DNA from: Cyanobacteria bacterium SBLK | GTDB lineage: Bacteria; Cyanobacteriota; Cyanobacteriia; Cyanobacteriales; Spirulinaceae | Assembly: GCA_017746715.1 (NCBI GenBank) | Contig: JAGHZQ010000078.1 | Span: 1-50,766 of the forward strand | Direction: 5' to 3' | DNA length: 50,766 nucleotides | Shown here: positions 1 to 8,384 of the stretch, piece after piece | Layout: each line of letters begins with the position of its first letter | Position numbering within the stretch: position 1 is the stretch's first letter | Program-made: the position numbers and the translations under genes | The notes under the pieces: generated by a model | The model's database searches: none | What the model was told of the DNA's origin: nothing | Seen by the model: the letters and a program-made list of their open reading frames with translations, nothing else

Positions 1-150
1 CAAAGCTATACGGCTCATCCCCATACCATTCCCGCTACCGATGTTGCTGTCGAAGGAAAATATCGCGGCACTCATGTAACTTGGCACAATAAACAAGCTC
101 GCATCAAAAACGCTAAACCACTTACCTATCGCGGCGTTCGCATTAGCTGA
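1..150 (+). CDS. DUF4278 domain protein, C-terminal fragment
   Basis: The window opens inside this gene. Frame 1 is open from the first base to the TGA at 148-150 and gives 49 residues. Two short elements, KYRGTHVTW and LTYRGVRIS, match the YRG-containing repeats of DUF4278, a small domain of unknown function found mainly in cyanobacteria. A strong hairpin with a T run follows about 75 bases downstream, which fits a gene end. The N-terminus and total length lie outside the window. The family call rests on the YRG motifs only. Confidence 0.6.
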   Translation, partial: QSYTAHPHTIPATDVAVEGKYRGTHVTWHNKQARIKNAKPLTYRGVRIS

Positions 151-224
151 TCGGAAATCGAGATTGCCGCATGGCGATCGCCCTTCAAGTTTACTCGCTT
201 AAATTTTTATTTGGGAAGTTATAG

Positions 225-250
225 GAGAGGTTTTCAACCCTCTCTTTTTT
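225..250 (+). terminator. Rho-independent terminator of the DUF4278 gene
   Basis: GAGAGG at 225-230 pairs with CCTCTC at 239-244 across a loop of about eight bases and runs straight into a T tract. It lies just downstream of the DUF4278 stop codon. Confidence 0.75.
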
Positions 251-432
251 TGTTTAAATGCACTCTCATAGTTTAGCGATCGCGTTGGAATAATTTCACT
301 TCAATCTATACGTCTATGCTATTGTAGAAAACTCGGAAAATGAGCACGAACATTCACAATTGCTCGTTCCAAAAATTGCAATTATGAATGTTAGCTAGGA
401 AAATCAATCGCAAATTCTTAAATCTTTCGGAA

Positions 433-463
433 TTGCCGCAAAAATGAGAAGGGTGATTATAAT
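433..463 (+). promoter_or_regulatory. possible promoter of the cyclase-like gene
   Basis: A perfect TATAAT lies at 458-463, 42 bases before the start codon. The best -35 candidate is TTGCCG at 433-438, with a 19-base spacer that is longer than ideal. The -10 is convincing and the -35 is weak. Confidence 0.4.
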
Positions 464-505
464 AAACTCAGAGAAAATACGGGGATAGCGATCGCTATAT
501 TATCG

Positions 506-2911
506 ATGTTGCAATTTAACCGCTTGACGATTAAATCCAAACTTTCCCTTATCCTGTTAGCTGCCAGCTTGGGATCTATCCTTGTCATCAGTTTATTGAG
601 TTGGAATCGCGCCAGATCCCATTTAACCGAAGCGATCTTCGATCAACTCACCAGCTTGCGAGCGGCAAAAGCGCGACAAATCGAGTCTTTATTTCAAACC
701 CTATACAATCATGTCGAAACCCTAGCCGAAGATCGCATGATAGTTTCGGCAATGGCGGAATTGAATCGGGGATTTCGCGAAGTACAACCCGAATATATCT
801 CCAACGAATGGAGCAACACGATCGCCCAACATTACGAAAATGAGTTCTTTCCCGAACTTGCCAAGAATATTGAAGGCTCACCCCATTGGGCCAACTATGC
901 TCCCAGAAGCCAAGCCGCCCAATACTTGCAATATCACTACATCGCTAACAATCCCAATCCTGTCGGGGAAAAAGATGCCCTCGATCGCGCTGAAGATGGC
1001 AGCGAATACAGCAAATATCACGAGAGATATCATCCCATTTTTCGCAATCTGATTAAAAAATTTGGCTACTACGATTTATTTTTGATCAACCACAGAACAG
1101 GAGATATTGTTTATTCCGTTTATAAAGAAACCGATTACGCGACCAACCTTATCACCGGTCCTTACCGCCAAAGTAACTTAGCGAAAATTGTCAAAGCCGT
1201 ACAAAATAACCCCGATCGCGGGCAAGTTCAAATCGTCGATTTTCAACCCTATCGCCCTTCTTACATGGAACCGGCTGCTTTTATTGCCGCACCGATTTAC
1301 AACGGTCCTCATATCGTTGGGATTTTGGCCATACAACTTCCCGTCGATGAGATTAACAATGTGATGACCAATGGGAAGGAATGGGAACAAGCAGGACTGG
1401 GAGAGACGGGAGAGACCTATCTTGTCGGTACGGAGGATCTAACGATGCGCTCTCTCTCTCGTTTTCTGATTGAAGATCTCGACGAGGAAGACCCAGAGAA
1501 AAATCTCCAAAACTACAAACAAACATTACAAGGGACAGGACTCCCCGATAGCATTATCGATCGCATCGAACAGTTTGAAAGTTCTATTATTCTGCAACCC
1601 GTCAATACCGAAGCGGCTCAAAGGGCAAAAGCTGGAGAAGAAGGCACGAAAATTATTTTAGATTATCGCAATATTCCCGTATTGAGTTCCTATGCTCCCC
1701 TCGATATCCCCGGACTCGACTGGGCGATTTTAGCGGAAAAAGATCGTGCTGAAGCCTACCAACCCGTGCGTGCTTTGCAAAATGTCATGCTCCTATCTAC
1801 GGTCATTCTCAGTCTTGTCGTGACTTGGCTGGCCGCGATAGCCGCTCGAAACTTCGTTCGTCCGATTAATACTTTAGTTGAAGGCTCTCGCCAAGTCGGT
1901 CGGGGAAACTTAGAAGTGGAAGTCAAATTAGACACCCAAGATGAGTTTAATTTACTGGCACAAACCTTCAATGAAATGGTCAAAAACCTGCGCCAACAAA
2001 CCCAAGCCCTCGAACAAAGCAATCAAGAAAAAGAAGAACTCTTGCTCAATATTTTGCCCAGTCCTATCGCCGAACGGATGAAACAGGGCGAAAAATCTAT
2101 TGCCGATGAAGTGCAACAAGCAACGGTTTTATTTGCCACGGCAACGGGGTTTACAAATATGTCCGAACAACGGGAAGTGGAGGAAGCTGCCGCACTTTTG
2201 AACGAATTAATTAATGCTTTTGACGAACAGGCGGAAAAATACGACGTGGAGAAATTAAAAACGATTGGCGATCGCTATTTGGCGGTTTCCGGGATTACCA
2301 AACCCCGCCTAGATCACACCAAAACCATGATGGATTTTATCGTCGAGGCGATGAAAATCGTTCAGAACTTTAATAATAAATATCAAACAAGACTGGGACT
2401 GAAAGCGGGAATTCATGTGGGTCCCGTGATGGCAGGGATCATCGGCTCGAAGAAATTCATGTACGAATTGTGGGGGGAAACCGTTAATATTGCGAATAGT
2501 TTAAATCTGAATGCTCAGTTGAATACGGTTCTCGTTACCAAAGACGTTTACGATCGCCTGAAAGAATTTTATACATTTTCCCCTCACGATGCGATCGAGA
2601 TTGAAGGACGACGGCAATTAAATACTTGGTTTTTCCAAGGGAAGGGATTGAGCAGCGAAGAGTTTGAAGGGGGTTATTTGCGAACCGATAGTGCGGAAAC
2701 CATTGATGTTGACGTTGCCGAGCAAAGTGTCAACCCAGAGAACGATACAGTGAATAATTCTCGCAACGGCGATCGCGCAATTGTCAAGGACAAAGATGGC
2801 CAACTCGCTCGCTATTCCTCGCAAAAATCCAGAGATTTTCTTTTAGACTTGGAGAAAGAAAACCAACAAAAAGGATTTTGGGGAAAACTGACTCCTTTTG
2901 GGAACAAGTAA
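506..2911 (+). CDS. membrane sensor with a degenerate class III adenylate/guanylate cyclase domain
   Basis: The 801-residue protein has a transmembrane segment near 14-32, a long extracytoplasmic region (about 35-420) of the Cache type, a second membrane segment near 425-448, a HAMP domain, a short coiled linker and a class III cyclase domain (about 536-710). In the cyclase domain the substrate Lys585 (EKLKTIGD), second metal Asp589 and Asn661 (WGETVN) are present. However, Thr545 sits where the first metal-binding Asp belongs (VLFATATGFT), Ser665 replaces the transition-state Arg, and Glu658 takes the place of the usual adenine-contacting Asp. By family rules this predicts little or no cyclase activity; it may be a regulatory pseudo-cyclase. 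The C-terminal 90 residues are polar and unassigned. The next gene on the strand encodes a channel with a cyclic-nucleotide-binding-like domain. Confidence 0.85.
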   Translation: MLQFNRLTIKSKLSLILLAASLGSILVISLLSWNRARSHLTEAIFDQLTSLRAAKARQIESLFQTLYNHVETLAEDRMIVSAMAELNRGFREVQPEYISNEWSNTIAQHYENEFFPELAKNIEGSPHWANYAPRSQAAQYLQYHYIANNPNPVGEKDALDRAEDGSEYSKYHERYHPIFRNLIKKFGYYDLFLINHRTGDIVYSVYKETDYATNLITGPYRQSNLAKIVKAVQNNPDRGQVQIVDFQPYRPSYMEPAAFIAAPIYNGPHIVGILAIQLPVDEINNVMTNGKEWEQAGLGETGETYLVGTEDLTMRSLSRFLIEDLDEEDPEKNLQNYKQTLQGTGLPDSIIDRIEQFESSIILQPVNTEAAQRAKAGEEGTKIILDYRNIPVLSSYAPLDIPGLDWAILAEKDRAEAYQPVRALQNVMLLSTVILSLVVTWLAAIAARNFVRPINTLVEGSRQVGRGNLEVEVKLDTQDEFNLLAQTFNEMVKNLRQQTQALEQSNQEKEELLLNILPSPIAERMKQGEKSIADEVQQATVLFATATGFTNMSEQREVEEAAALLNELINAFDEQAEKYDVEKLKTIGDRYLAVSGITKPRLDHTKTMMDFIVEAMKIVQNFNNKYQTRLGLKAGIHVGPVMAGIIGSKKFMYELWGETVNIANSLNLNAQLNTVLVTKDVYDRLKEFYTFSPHDAIEIEGRRQLNTWFFQGKGLSSEEFEGGYLRTDSAETIDVDVAEQSVNPENDTVNNSRNGDRAIVKDKDGQLARYSSQKSRDFLLDLEKENQQKGFWGKLTPFGNK

Positions 2912-2943
2912 GGGAGTAAAAATTAGGGTGCGGGAAATAATCA

Positions 2944-3054
2944 ACACTTCGGCTTCGCGGCTGCTGAGCTTGTCGAAGTACAGTGCGGGCAACTAACAAC
3001 CAACAACTAACAACTAACAACTAACACTTCGGCTTCGCTTGGTGCGGGCAACCA
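2944..3054 (+). repeat. two copies of a dispersed ACACTTCGGCTTCG...GCGGGCAAC repeat with AACTAAC tandem units
   Basis: Copy A (2944-3000) has the core ACACTTCGGCTTCG, an inner segment GCTGCTGAGCTTGTCGAAG and the tail GTGCGGGCAAC. Copy B (3024-3054) is the short form without the inner segment. Between them CAACTAACAA-type units repeat in tandem. Related copies lie at 11678-11735 and, reversed, inside a coding region at 12715-12779. Copy B runs up to the start of the channel gene. Confidence 0.7.
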
Positions 3055-3059
3055 ACTCT

Positions 3060-4616
3060 ATGGATAACTCATTGATCGTTTGGGCATTCACTTTAATTGT
3101 CGGATTTCCTTTAATGGCGATCGCCTTTGGGGAAGCGAGCGATCGCCTATCCCGCTCGGGAAATCCCTTGGGCAAAGTGTTCTACAATCTGCGTCGTTGG
3201 GTGCTGCCCCTCACGGCAGTTTACTTGGTATCCCGTCAGTTTTTAGGAGTAGAAACCCCTAGCATTCCCCTTGAATTTACGACAGAACATTTTTTGCAAG
3301 TCTTAGAGACAGGGCTTTGGGTGGCAGTGACTTATACGATTTTAACGCTACTCAGTTCGATTTTTACGACTCGCGCCCAAAGTAAAGCCGGGAAAAGCCA
3401 TTCGTGGCAAATCCTCGTCCCCGGATTATTCTTCCAAGCCGCTCGTATTGCTTTAATGTTGGGGATGTCAGCTTATGTTGCCTCGAATATTTGGAAAATC
3501 GATCTCAGTCAAATTGCGACGGCTTTGGGGGTGGGTTCGGTGGTGATCGCCCTTGCCTTGCAAGATACATTAAGTAACCTCGTTTCTGGTTTTCTTCTTG
3601 TTTTTGAGAGTCCCTTCCGAATTGGCGACTGGCTCAAGGTAGGAGATATTGAAGGAGAAGTGATTGAAATGAACTGGCGTGCGGTGCGCTTGCAAACCCG
3701 AGAGAAGGATATTATCGTGATCCCCAATGGCGTATTGGGTCAAGAAACTCTCAATAATTATTCTTTGGGAGACCCCTATCATATCGAACGAGTCAAGGTC
3801 AGATTTTCTTATGACGATCCTCCCAATCTCGTGAGAAATGCAATTAAAGAAGCCGTGCTGTCAATTTCTCCAGTGCTCGATAGTCCCGCTCCTGAAGTTC
3901 ATATCTCCACTTATAGCGAATTTTATATCGAGTATGAAGTGGAATATACCATTGATGATTACCCGATCGCCGATAAAATTATGGGTGAAGTTTTAACGCG
4001 CATCTATTACACCACAAGGCGTTACGGTTTAACCATTCCCCTTCCTCAAGCCGTTCACTACGAAATTCAAGGAGAACCCAGTCAATCGGGTAGTTCTCGG
4101 GAGGAATTGCAAAAATATTTGCGCTCTCTTCCCTATTTTATTTCCTTAGATAACGATGCGATCGCAACCCTTGCTAAAAGCGCTAATATCGAAACCTACG
4201 GAATTGGCGAAAAAGTGGTGGAAGCCGGGAAAGAGGATCGCGGTTTGTATATTATTCGCAGGGGTACGGTCAAATTGTATGTAGAAGATTTTCAAGGGAG
4301 CAAACATGACGTGCAAACCATGTCAACTGGAGAGTTTTTTGGGGAAATGGCATTATTTCCGGGGGAGACGAGTCCCGTATCCGGCATTGTTCTAGAAGAT
4401 TTAAACGCAATTACAATTGAATGCGATATTATTACGCAATTGATTGAAGAGAATGGGAAATTTGCCTCGGAAATGAATATGCTGATTAAAGAACGCAAGA
4501 AATCTTTAGCACTCATTCAAAATGTTCGTTCAAAAAATACCTCTTCTCTCCCCAAAAAAAATGGTCGATTTTCTAACTCATCAATCCTAAATAATCAATA
4601 TGATTCTTCGATATAA
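3060..4616 (+). CDS. MscS-family channel with C-terminal cyclic-nucleotide-binding-like domain
   Basis: The 518-residue membrane protein has several N-terminal transmembrane helices. The MscS pore helix and beta domain follow (VGSVVIALALQD, then SPFRIGDWLKVGDIEGEV and IPNGVLGQ). A cNMP-binding fold fills about 360-480, including GEFFGEMALFPGE. That phosphate-binding cassette continues as TSPVSG, so the Arg that usually contacts the cyclic phosphate is missing. The family is the bacterial cyclic-nucleotide-gated (bCNG) branch of MscS channels. I start at ATG 3060; an upstream in-frame TTG at 3039 lies in a dispersed repeat and adds no domain sequence. The gene follows a cyclase-like sensor and overlaps the next gene by 17 bases, which suggests translational coupling. 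Ligand binding is uncertain. Confidence 0.88.
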   Translation: MDNSLIVWAFTLIVGFPLMAIAFGEASDRLSRSGNPLGKVFYNLRRWVLPLTAVYLVSRQFLGVETPSIPLEFTTEHFLQVLETGLWVAVTYTILTLLSSIFTTRAQSKAGKSHSWQILVPGLFFQAARIALMLGMSAYVASNIWKIDLSQIATALGVGSVVIALALQDTLSNLVSGFLLVFESPFRIGDWLKVGDIEGEVIEMNWRAVRLQTREKDIIVIPNGVLGQETLNNYSLGDPYHIERVKVRFSYDDPPNLVRNAIKEAVLSISPVLDSPAPEVHISTYSEFYIEYEVEYTIDDYPIADKIMGEVLTRIYYTTRRYGLTIPLPQAVHYEIQGEPSQSGSSREELQKYLRSLPYFISLDNDAIATLAKSANIETYGIGEKVVEAGKEDRGLYIIRRGTVKLYVEDFQGSKHDVQTMSTGEFFGEMALFPGETSPVSGIVLEDLNAITIECDIITQLIEENGKFASEMNMLIKERKKSLALIQNVRSKNTSSLPKKNGRFSNSSILNNQYDSSI

Positions 4617-5661
4617 AACTATTGCTTTCATTGTCGTTACTCTCGCATTAATGGCTTGTGATGAAACTCTCGTTCGAGTAGAACGAGAAAGGCAGTATCA
4701 AATCATTAATTCTAAGTTTAAAGAACCGCAGTTTGTCGATCCTTTACCAGAGTTTGTGTCTTCTCCTAATACAAATTCTGAGGAGACCAATCCGCAACTG
4801 ACTCAATTGCCAGAGATAGATCCTTTAACCGTAGAAGGTGATATGAATATTGCGGGGAGTTCGACAGTTTTTCCTCTTTCCGAAGCAATGTACGATCGCT
4901 TTGTTGAAGATGGGTATACGGGAACGATTAAACTCAGCAGCATCGGATCTGGGTCGGGGTTTCGCCTCTTTTGTCAGGCTGGAGAAACTGACATTTCTAA
5001 TGCCAGTCGTCCTATTAAAGACACAGAAATTGCTGCTTGTCAAGACATCGATCGCCAACCCATTCAATTTCGCGTCGGGATTGACGCTTTAGCGGTCGTC
5101 GTGCATCCAGAAAATGAGTTTTTGAACGATGTGACAAAAGAAGAATTACGGACGATTTTTACCGCCGAGAGATGGTCGGATATCAATCCGGACTGGCCGG
5201 ATGAAAATATCATTCGCTTTATTCCCGATGTTGATTCGGGAACGTTAGATTTCTTTGTGGAAGAACTCGAGGAAGAGAAAGAAACCTTGATTACTGCTCC
5301 TGACACTCAAGCGAATGCAGATGATGAAATTCTCTTGCGAGGCGTTGCTCAAAATCCCTATGCGATCGGTTTTTTCGGTTATGCCTATTACCAGAGCAAT
5401 CGCGATAGTTTGAAAAGTCTTGCGATTGAGGGAATACAACCCAGTCAGACTGCGGTAGAAAATGGAACTTATCTTTTTTCTCGTCCTCTATTCATCTATT
5501 CCGATGCAAAAATTATGCAGGAAAAACCTCAAGTGGCTGCTTTTATTAACTACTTTTTAACCCATGTCAATGAAGAAATCCGAACGGTGGGTTATTTTCC
5601 CGCGAATGCGAGGGTTGCTAATTCAGAACGCGTTAAGTTTTTGCAAGCGATCGGGGAATAA
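4600..5661 (+). CDS. PstS-like phosphate-binding lipoprotein
   Basis: The 353-residue protein starts with a lipoprotein signal: a hydrophobic stretch ending in LALMAC, with the lipidated Cys at position 20. After a polar linker comes a PBP-like fold of the PstS family, with GSSTVFPLS and IGSGSGFRLFC near the N-terminus and DVSGT-type sequence DVDSGTLDFF further on. Such proteins bind phosphate outside the membrane and pass it to PstCAB or act as sensors. No PstC, PstA or PstB gene is present in the window. Its start lies inside the end of the MscS-type channel gene, so the two are probably translated together, an unusual partnership. A different anion or a purely sensory role is possible. Confidence 0.85.
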   Translation: MILRYKTIAFIVVTLALMACDETLVRVERERQYQIINSKFKEPQFVDPLPEFVSSPNTNSEETNPQLTQLPEIDPLTVEGDMNIAGSSTVFPLSEAMYDRFVEDGYTGTIKLSSIGSGSGFRLFCQAGETDISNASRPIKDTEIAACQDIDRQPIQFRVGIDALAVVVHPENEFLNDVTKEELRTIFTAERWSDINPDWPDENIIRFIPDVDSGTLDFFVEELEEEKETLITAPDTQANADDEILLRGVAQNPYAIGFFGYAYYQSNRDSLKSLAIEGIQPSQTAVENGTYLFSRPLFIYSDAKIMQEKPQVAAFINYFLTHVNEEIRTVGYFPANARVANSERVKFLQAIGE

Positions 5662-5689
5662 TCCCCATCCATAATTCGCAATGACTCCT

Positions 5690-5716
5690 AAAAAAAATGG
5701 GAGAGGTTTCTCCCAT
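5690..5716 (-). terminator. Rho-independent terminator of folE
   Basis: ATGGGAGA at 5697-5704 pairs perfectly with TCTCCCAT at 5709-5716 across a four-base loop. Read on the minus strand it is followed by a run of seven T. It lies 38 bases beyond the folE stop and between convergent genes. Confidence 0.8.
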
Positions 5717-5753
5717 CATCGGTTTGCAAAAAAAAGTTGCAATGCTTCAAAAT

Positions 5754-6395
5754 TTAATGAAAATTAGCCTGATGTCGAATCAAACTCATAAATTCTTGGC
5801 GGGTTTTCGCATCTTCTGCAAAGATTCCTCGCAACGCACTGGTGGAAGTCCAAGATCCGGGTTTTTGCACGCCGCGCATGACCATGCACATATGCGTTGC
5901 TTCGATCGCGACGGCAACGCCTTTCGGCCGTAATATTCCTTGTAAGGCATCGGCAATTTGTACGGTTAGACGTTCTTGTACTTGCAAGCGTCGCGCGTAC
6001 ATTTCGCAGATTCTGGCAATTTTTGACAATCCGATGACTTTACCATCGGGAATGTAAGCAACGTGAGCGCGTCCCAAAATGGGTAAAATATGGTGTTCGC
6101 AAGAACTAAATAAATCGATATCTCGTACCAAAACCATCTCGTTGGCATCTTCGTGAAATACGGCGCCATTAAGGATTTCGTCTAGAGATTGATGATAGCC
6201 GGAGGTGAGGAATTTTAAGGCTTTCACGACTCGCTTGGGGGTATCGCGCAAGCCTTCGCGATCGGGATCTTCTCCCAATCCTAACAACAAGGTGCGAACG
6301 GCTTGCTGCATTTCTTGTTCCGAAACGCGTTCTCGAATTTTGGGTTCTGAGGAAGGTAGAAAGCGAGATTTGGACTTATCGGCTAAAAAAGTCAT
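5754..6395 (-). CDS. folE: GTP cyclohydrolase I
   Basis: The 213-residue enzyme converts GTP to 7,8-dihydroneopterin triphosphate, the first step of folate and pterin synthesis; cyanobacteria also use pterins for pterin glycosides. It is the zinc-dependent FolE type: ligands are visible as Cys99 and His102 in SSCEHH and Cys170 in THMCMVMRG. The length is normal. The gene is monocistronic, with a strong terminator downstream and a Fur/Zur-like 15-base site 41 bases upstream of the start, which hints at metal-responsive control. Confidence 0.96.
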   Translation of the reverse strand: MTFLADKSKSRFLPSSEPKIRERVSEQEMQQAVRTLLLGLGEDPDREGLRDTPKRVVKALKFLTSGYHQSLDEILNGAVFHEDANEMVLVRDIDLFSSCEHHILPILGRAHVAYIPDGKVIGLSKIARICEMYARRLQVQERLTVQIADALQGILRPKGVAVAIEATHMCMVMRGVQKPGSWTSTSALRGIFAEDAKTRQEFMSLIRHQANFH

Positions 6396-6770
6396 GAAGT
6401 AAAATTTGCGTGCAAAGTTAAAGAAACGATCGAAATGATAATCATTCTCAGGATCGTATCATGCGGATCTCCATTTCGTCTACCAATCGAAAATTCGCGA
6501 CGCGAGCAAATTACCGCGCTCGTACTGTTGGCTAGTATTTTGGGGGAGCGATCGCTCCTTACCCCGAACCCGAATGCACGATCTGTAGTGGCTTGGGATA
6601 AACGGGGAAAAAGAAGGGAAGCGATCGCTTATTGAGTTTGGTGTGATGGGTTATGAATGAGAAAATGCGACGCGATCGGTATATCTAAAAATTTCATTCA
6701 AGTTAACTATTTCTTGATAGGGATCTTGTATATTAGCACTAAACTATCGCTCTATACTATCTAAAATTCT
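6396..6770. other. intergenic region between folE and the kinase-GUN4 gene, 375 bp
   Basis: The two flanking genes are divergent. The stretch holds the Fur/Zur-like box near folE, two HIP1 octamers (near 6549 and 6621) and an AT-rich segment before the kinase gene with a TATACT at 6753-6758. A short open frame at 6435-6635 starts inside the box and has no recognisable protein character, so I do not call it. Confidence 0.5.
6436..6450 (-). promoter_or_regulatory. Fur/Zur-like operator upstream of folE
   Basis: TGATAAT C ATTCTCA is a 7-1-7 inverted repeat that differs at one position from the symmetric form TGATAAT-N-ATTATCA recognised by Fur-superfamily regulators. It is centred 48 bases upstream of the folE start codon. 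FolE is a zinc enzyme, so Zur is an attractive candidate, but Fur cannot be excluded from sequence. Confidence 0.5.
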
Positions 6771-8159
6771 ATGGTTTACTTACATTGGAAAGCAGGAGAC
6801 CCCTTAGACAATGGCAAATATATCATCGAAAAATATATCGGGTCGGGTAGCTTTGGAGTGACTTATCTGGCTCGAGAGGTAGAATCAGATCGACGAGTAG
6901 TGATTAAAACTCCCAATGTAGATATCCAAGTCGATCCTAAATTTAAGGAATATCAAAATAAATTTCTTCAAGAGGCTATTGACCTTAAACGATGTTCTTA
7001 TCCTAATATTGTTGAAATTTATGAGGTTTTTCAGGAAAAACAATTGTGGTGCATGGTAATAGAATATATTGAAGGAGGAGATTTATTAGAATATGTTAAT
7101 AAGCATGGTGTTTTGTCAGAGCAGGAAGCCTTGCAATACATCCAGCAGATAGGAGAAGCCTTGAGTCATGTTCATAAACAAGGAATATTACATCGAGATG
7201 TGAATCCAAACAATATTTTATTACGTCAGACAAATCAACAAATAACGAAGCAAGCAGTATTGATTGATTTTGGATTAGCACGAGAGTTTATTGAGGGAAG
7301 AACAATGACGCATACTAATGATAGGACAAAACATTTTGCGCCGCCGGAACAGTACGAACAGCAAGCCAAACGTGGTGCTTTCACAGATGTTTATTCTCTT
7401 TCTGCAACGTTGTATTATTTATTAACCAAAGAGTGCCCTCTAGATGCTCTTTCACGTAAAAGTGGCTATTCTTTGAAACCTCCCAAAGAATACAATCCCC
7501 AGATTTCGGATCGAGTGAATGAATCAATTCTCTGGGGTATGGAGTTGTCTCATGAGGATCGCCCTCAGTCAGTGCAAGAATGGTTGAATGAATTAAAACC
7601 ACGCCCTAGAATCCTGTTAGGAAAATTAAAGGACTTGCAGCACAAGTTCTTTAATAGAGGTGTTTCTATGGGAGGTTATTATGGGAAGTTACTACGCCTT
7701 CTCGCAGCCGGAAAATGGGAAGAAGCTGATGAGGAAACAAGACTGGTAATGTTAAAGGTATCGAAGAGAAAACCAATGAGTTCTCTGAATATAGAAGATA
7801 TCAAGAAGTTTCCTTGCAAAGACCTCCGTATCATTGACCAACTCTGGGTACATTACAGCAAGGGACGCTTCGGCTTTTCCGTCCAGAAACGTATTTATCA
7901 GAATCTTGGCAGTACAGGAGCGTTATGGGATAATTTTGGCGATGCTGTAGGATGGCGTGTCGATGGTAAATGGGTAAAATACCCTGACTTGACTTTTAAC
8001 TTGTCAGCACAAGAGGGACACTTTCCAATTGGTTGGGGAGTAACGTCACTAAGATTTTCACCTATAACTGGGGAAGAATATTTATCTTCTCTTGTGTCAA
8101 AACTTGTAGAATGTAATATATTAAGATTTACAAAAAAATATAAAGACAGGAGATTTTGA
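6771..8159 (+). CDS. serine/threonine protein kinase with C-terminal GUN4 domain
   Basis: The 462-residue protein has an N-terminal Hanks-type kinase domain (about 15-275): glycine loop GSGSFG, ATP Lys46, helix-C Glu68, catalytic loop HRDVNPNN with Asp143, DFG Asp166 and an APPEQY activation segment. The catalytic-loop Lys found in most Ser/Thr kinases is Asn145. A GUN4 domain follows (about 300-445; KLLRLLAAGKWEEAD and AQEGHFPIGWG). GUN4 binds porphyrins and, as a separate protein, activates magnesium chelatase; fused to kinases it may serve as a sensor. Its TGA is followed without a gap by the ATG of a HicB gene. The local DNA is AT-rich and lacks perfect HIP1 sites, unlike its neighbours. 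Confidence 0.9.
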   Translation: MVYLHWKAGDPLDNGKYIIEKYIGSGSFGVTYLAREVESDRRVVIKTPNVDIQVDPKFKEYQNKFLQEAIDLKRCSYPNIVEIYEVFQEKQLWCMVIEYIEGGDLLEYVNKHGVLSEQEALQYIQQIGEALSHVHKQGILHRDVNPNNILLRQTNQQITKQAVLIDFGLAREFIEGRTMTHTNDRTKHFAPPEQYEQQAKRGAFTDVYSLSATLYYLLTKECPLDALSRKSGYSLKPPKEYNPQISDRVNESILWGMELSHEDRPQSVQEWLNELKPRPRILLGKLKDLQHKFFNRGVSMGGYYGKLLRLLAAGKWEEADEETRLVMLKVSKRKPMSSLNIEDIKKFPCKDLRIIDQLWVHYSKGRFGFSVQKRIYQNLGSTGALWDNFGDAVGWRVDGKWVKYPDLTFNLSAQEGHFPIGWGVTSLRFSPITGEEYLSSLVSKLVECNILRFTKKYKDRRF

Positions 8160-8384
8160 ATGACACTTTCTACTTCAACCCAAACCCGAACTGTTATTTT
8201 ATCAATTGATGAAGACGGTTACATTGTGGCAGAAGTCCCTAGTTTACCCGGTTGTATCAGTCAAGGAGAAACCCGCGAAATTGCAATTAATAATATTCAA
8301 GAAGCAATTTCTCTTCATCTCGAAGTATTACAAGAACGAGGAGAAACAATCCCAGACGATCGCATTGAGGTTGTTTATCTGTGA
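8160..8384 (+). CDS. hicB: HicB-family antitoxin
   Basis: The 74-residue protein is the RNase-H-like HicB antitoxin fold: an N-terminal strand region with DEDGYIVAEVPSLPGC and a following helix (INNIQEAISLHLEVL). HicB neutralises HicA by direct binding and often autoregulates the operon. No separate C-terminal DNA-binding domain is visible, so this is the short form. An AGGAG ribosome site at 8148-8152 lies inside the end of the kinase gene, and the start codon touches the kinase stop codon. The stop overlaps the GTG of hicA by four bases. Confidence 0.88.
   Translation: MTLSTSTQTRTVILSIDEDGYIVAEVPSLPGCISQGETREIAINNIQEAISLHLEVLQERGETIPDDRIEVVYL

Larger units (their letters stand above)
151..505. 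other. intergenic region, 355 bp
   Basis: No coding potential is evident. The stretch holds the terminator of the DUF4278 gene, scattered HIP1-like GCGATCGC sites (one just before the next gene) and an AT-rich promoter-like segment ahead of the cyclase-like gene. Confidence 0.5.

Noticed and set aside
6435..6635. Plus-strand open frame starting MIIILRIVS
   Set aside because: It starts inside the Fur/Zur-like box, has HIP1 octamers in frame, no ribosome site and no protein-like composition.
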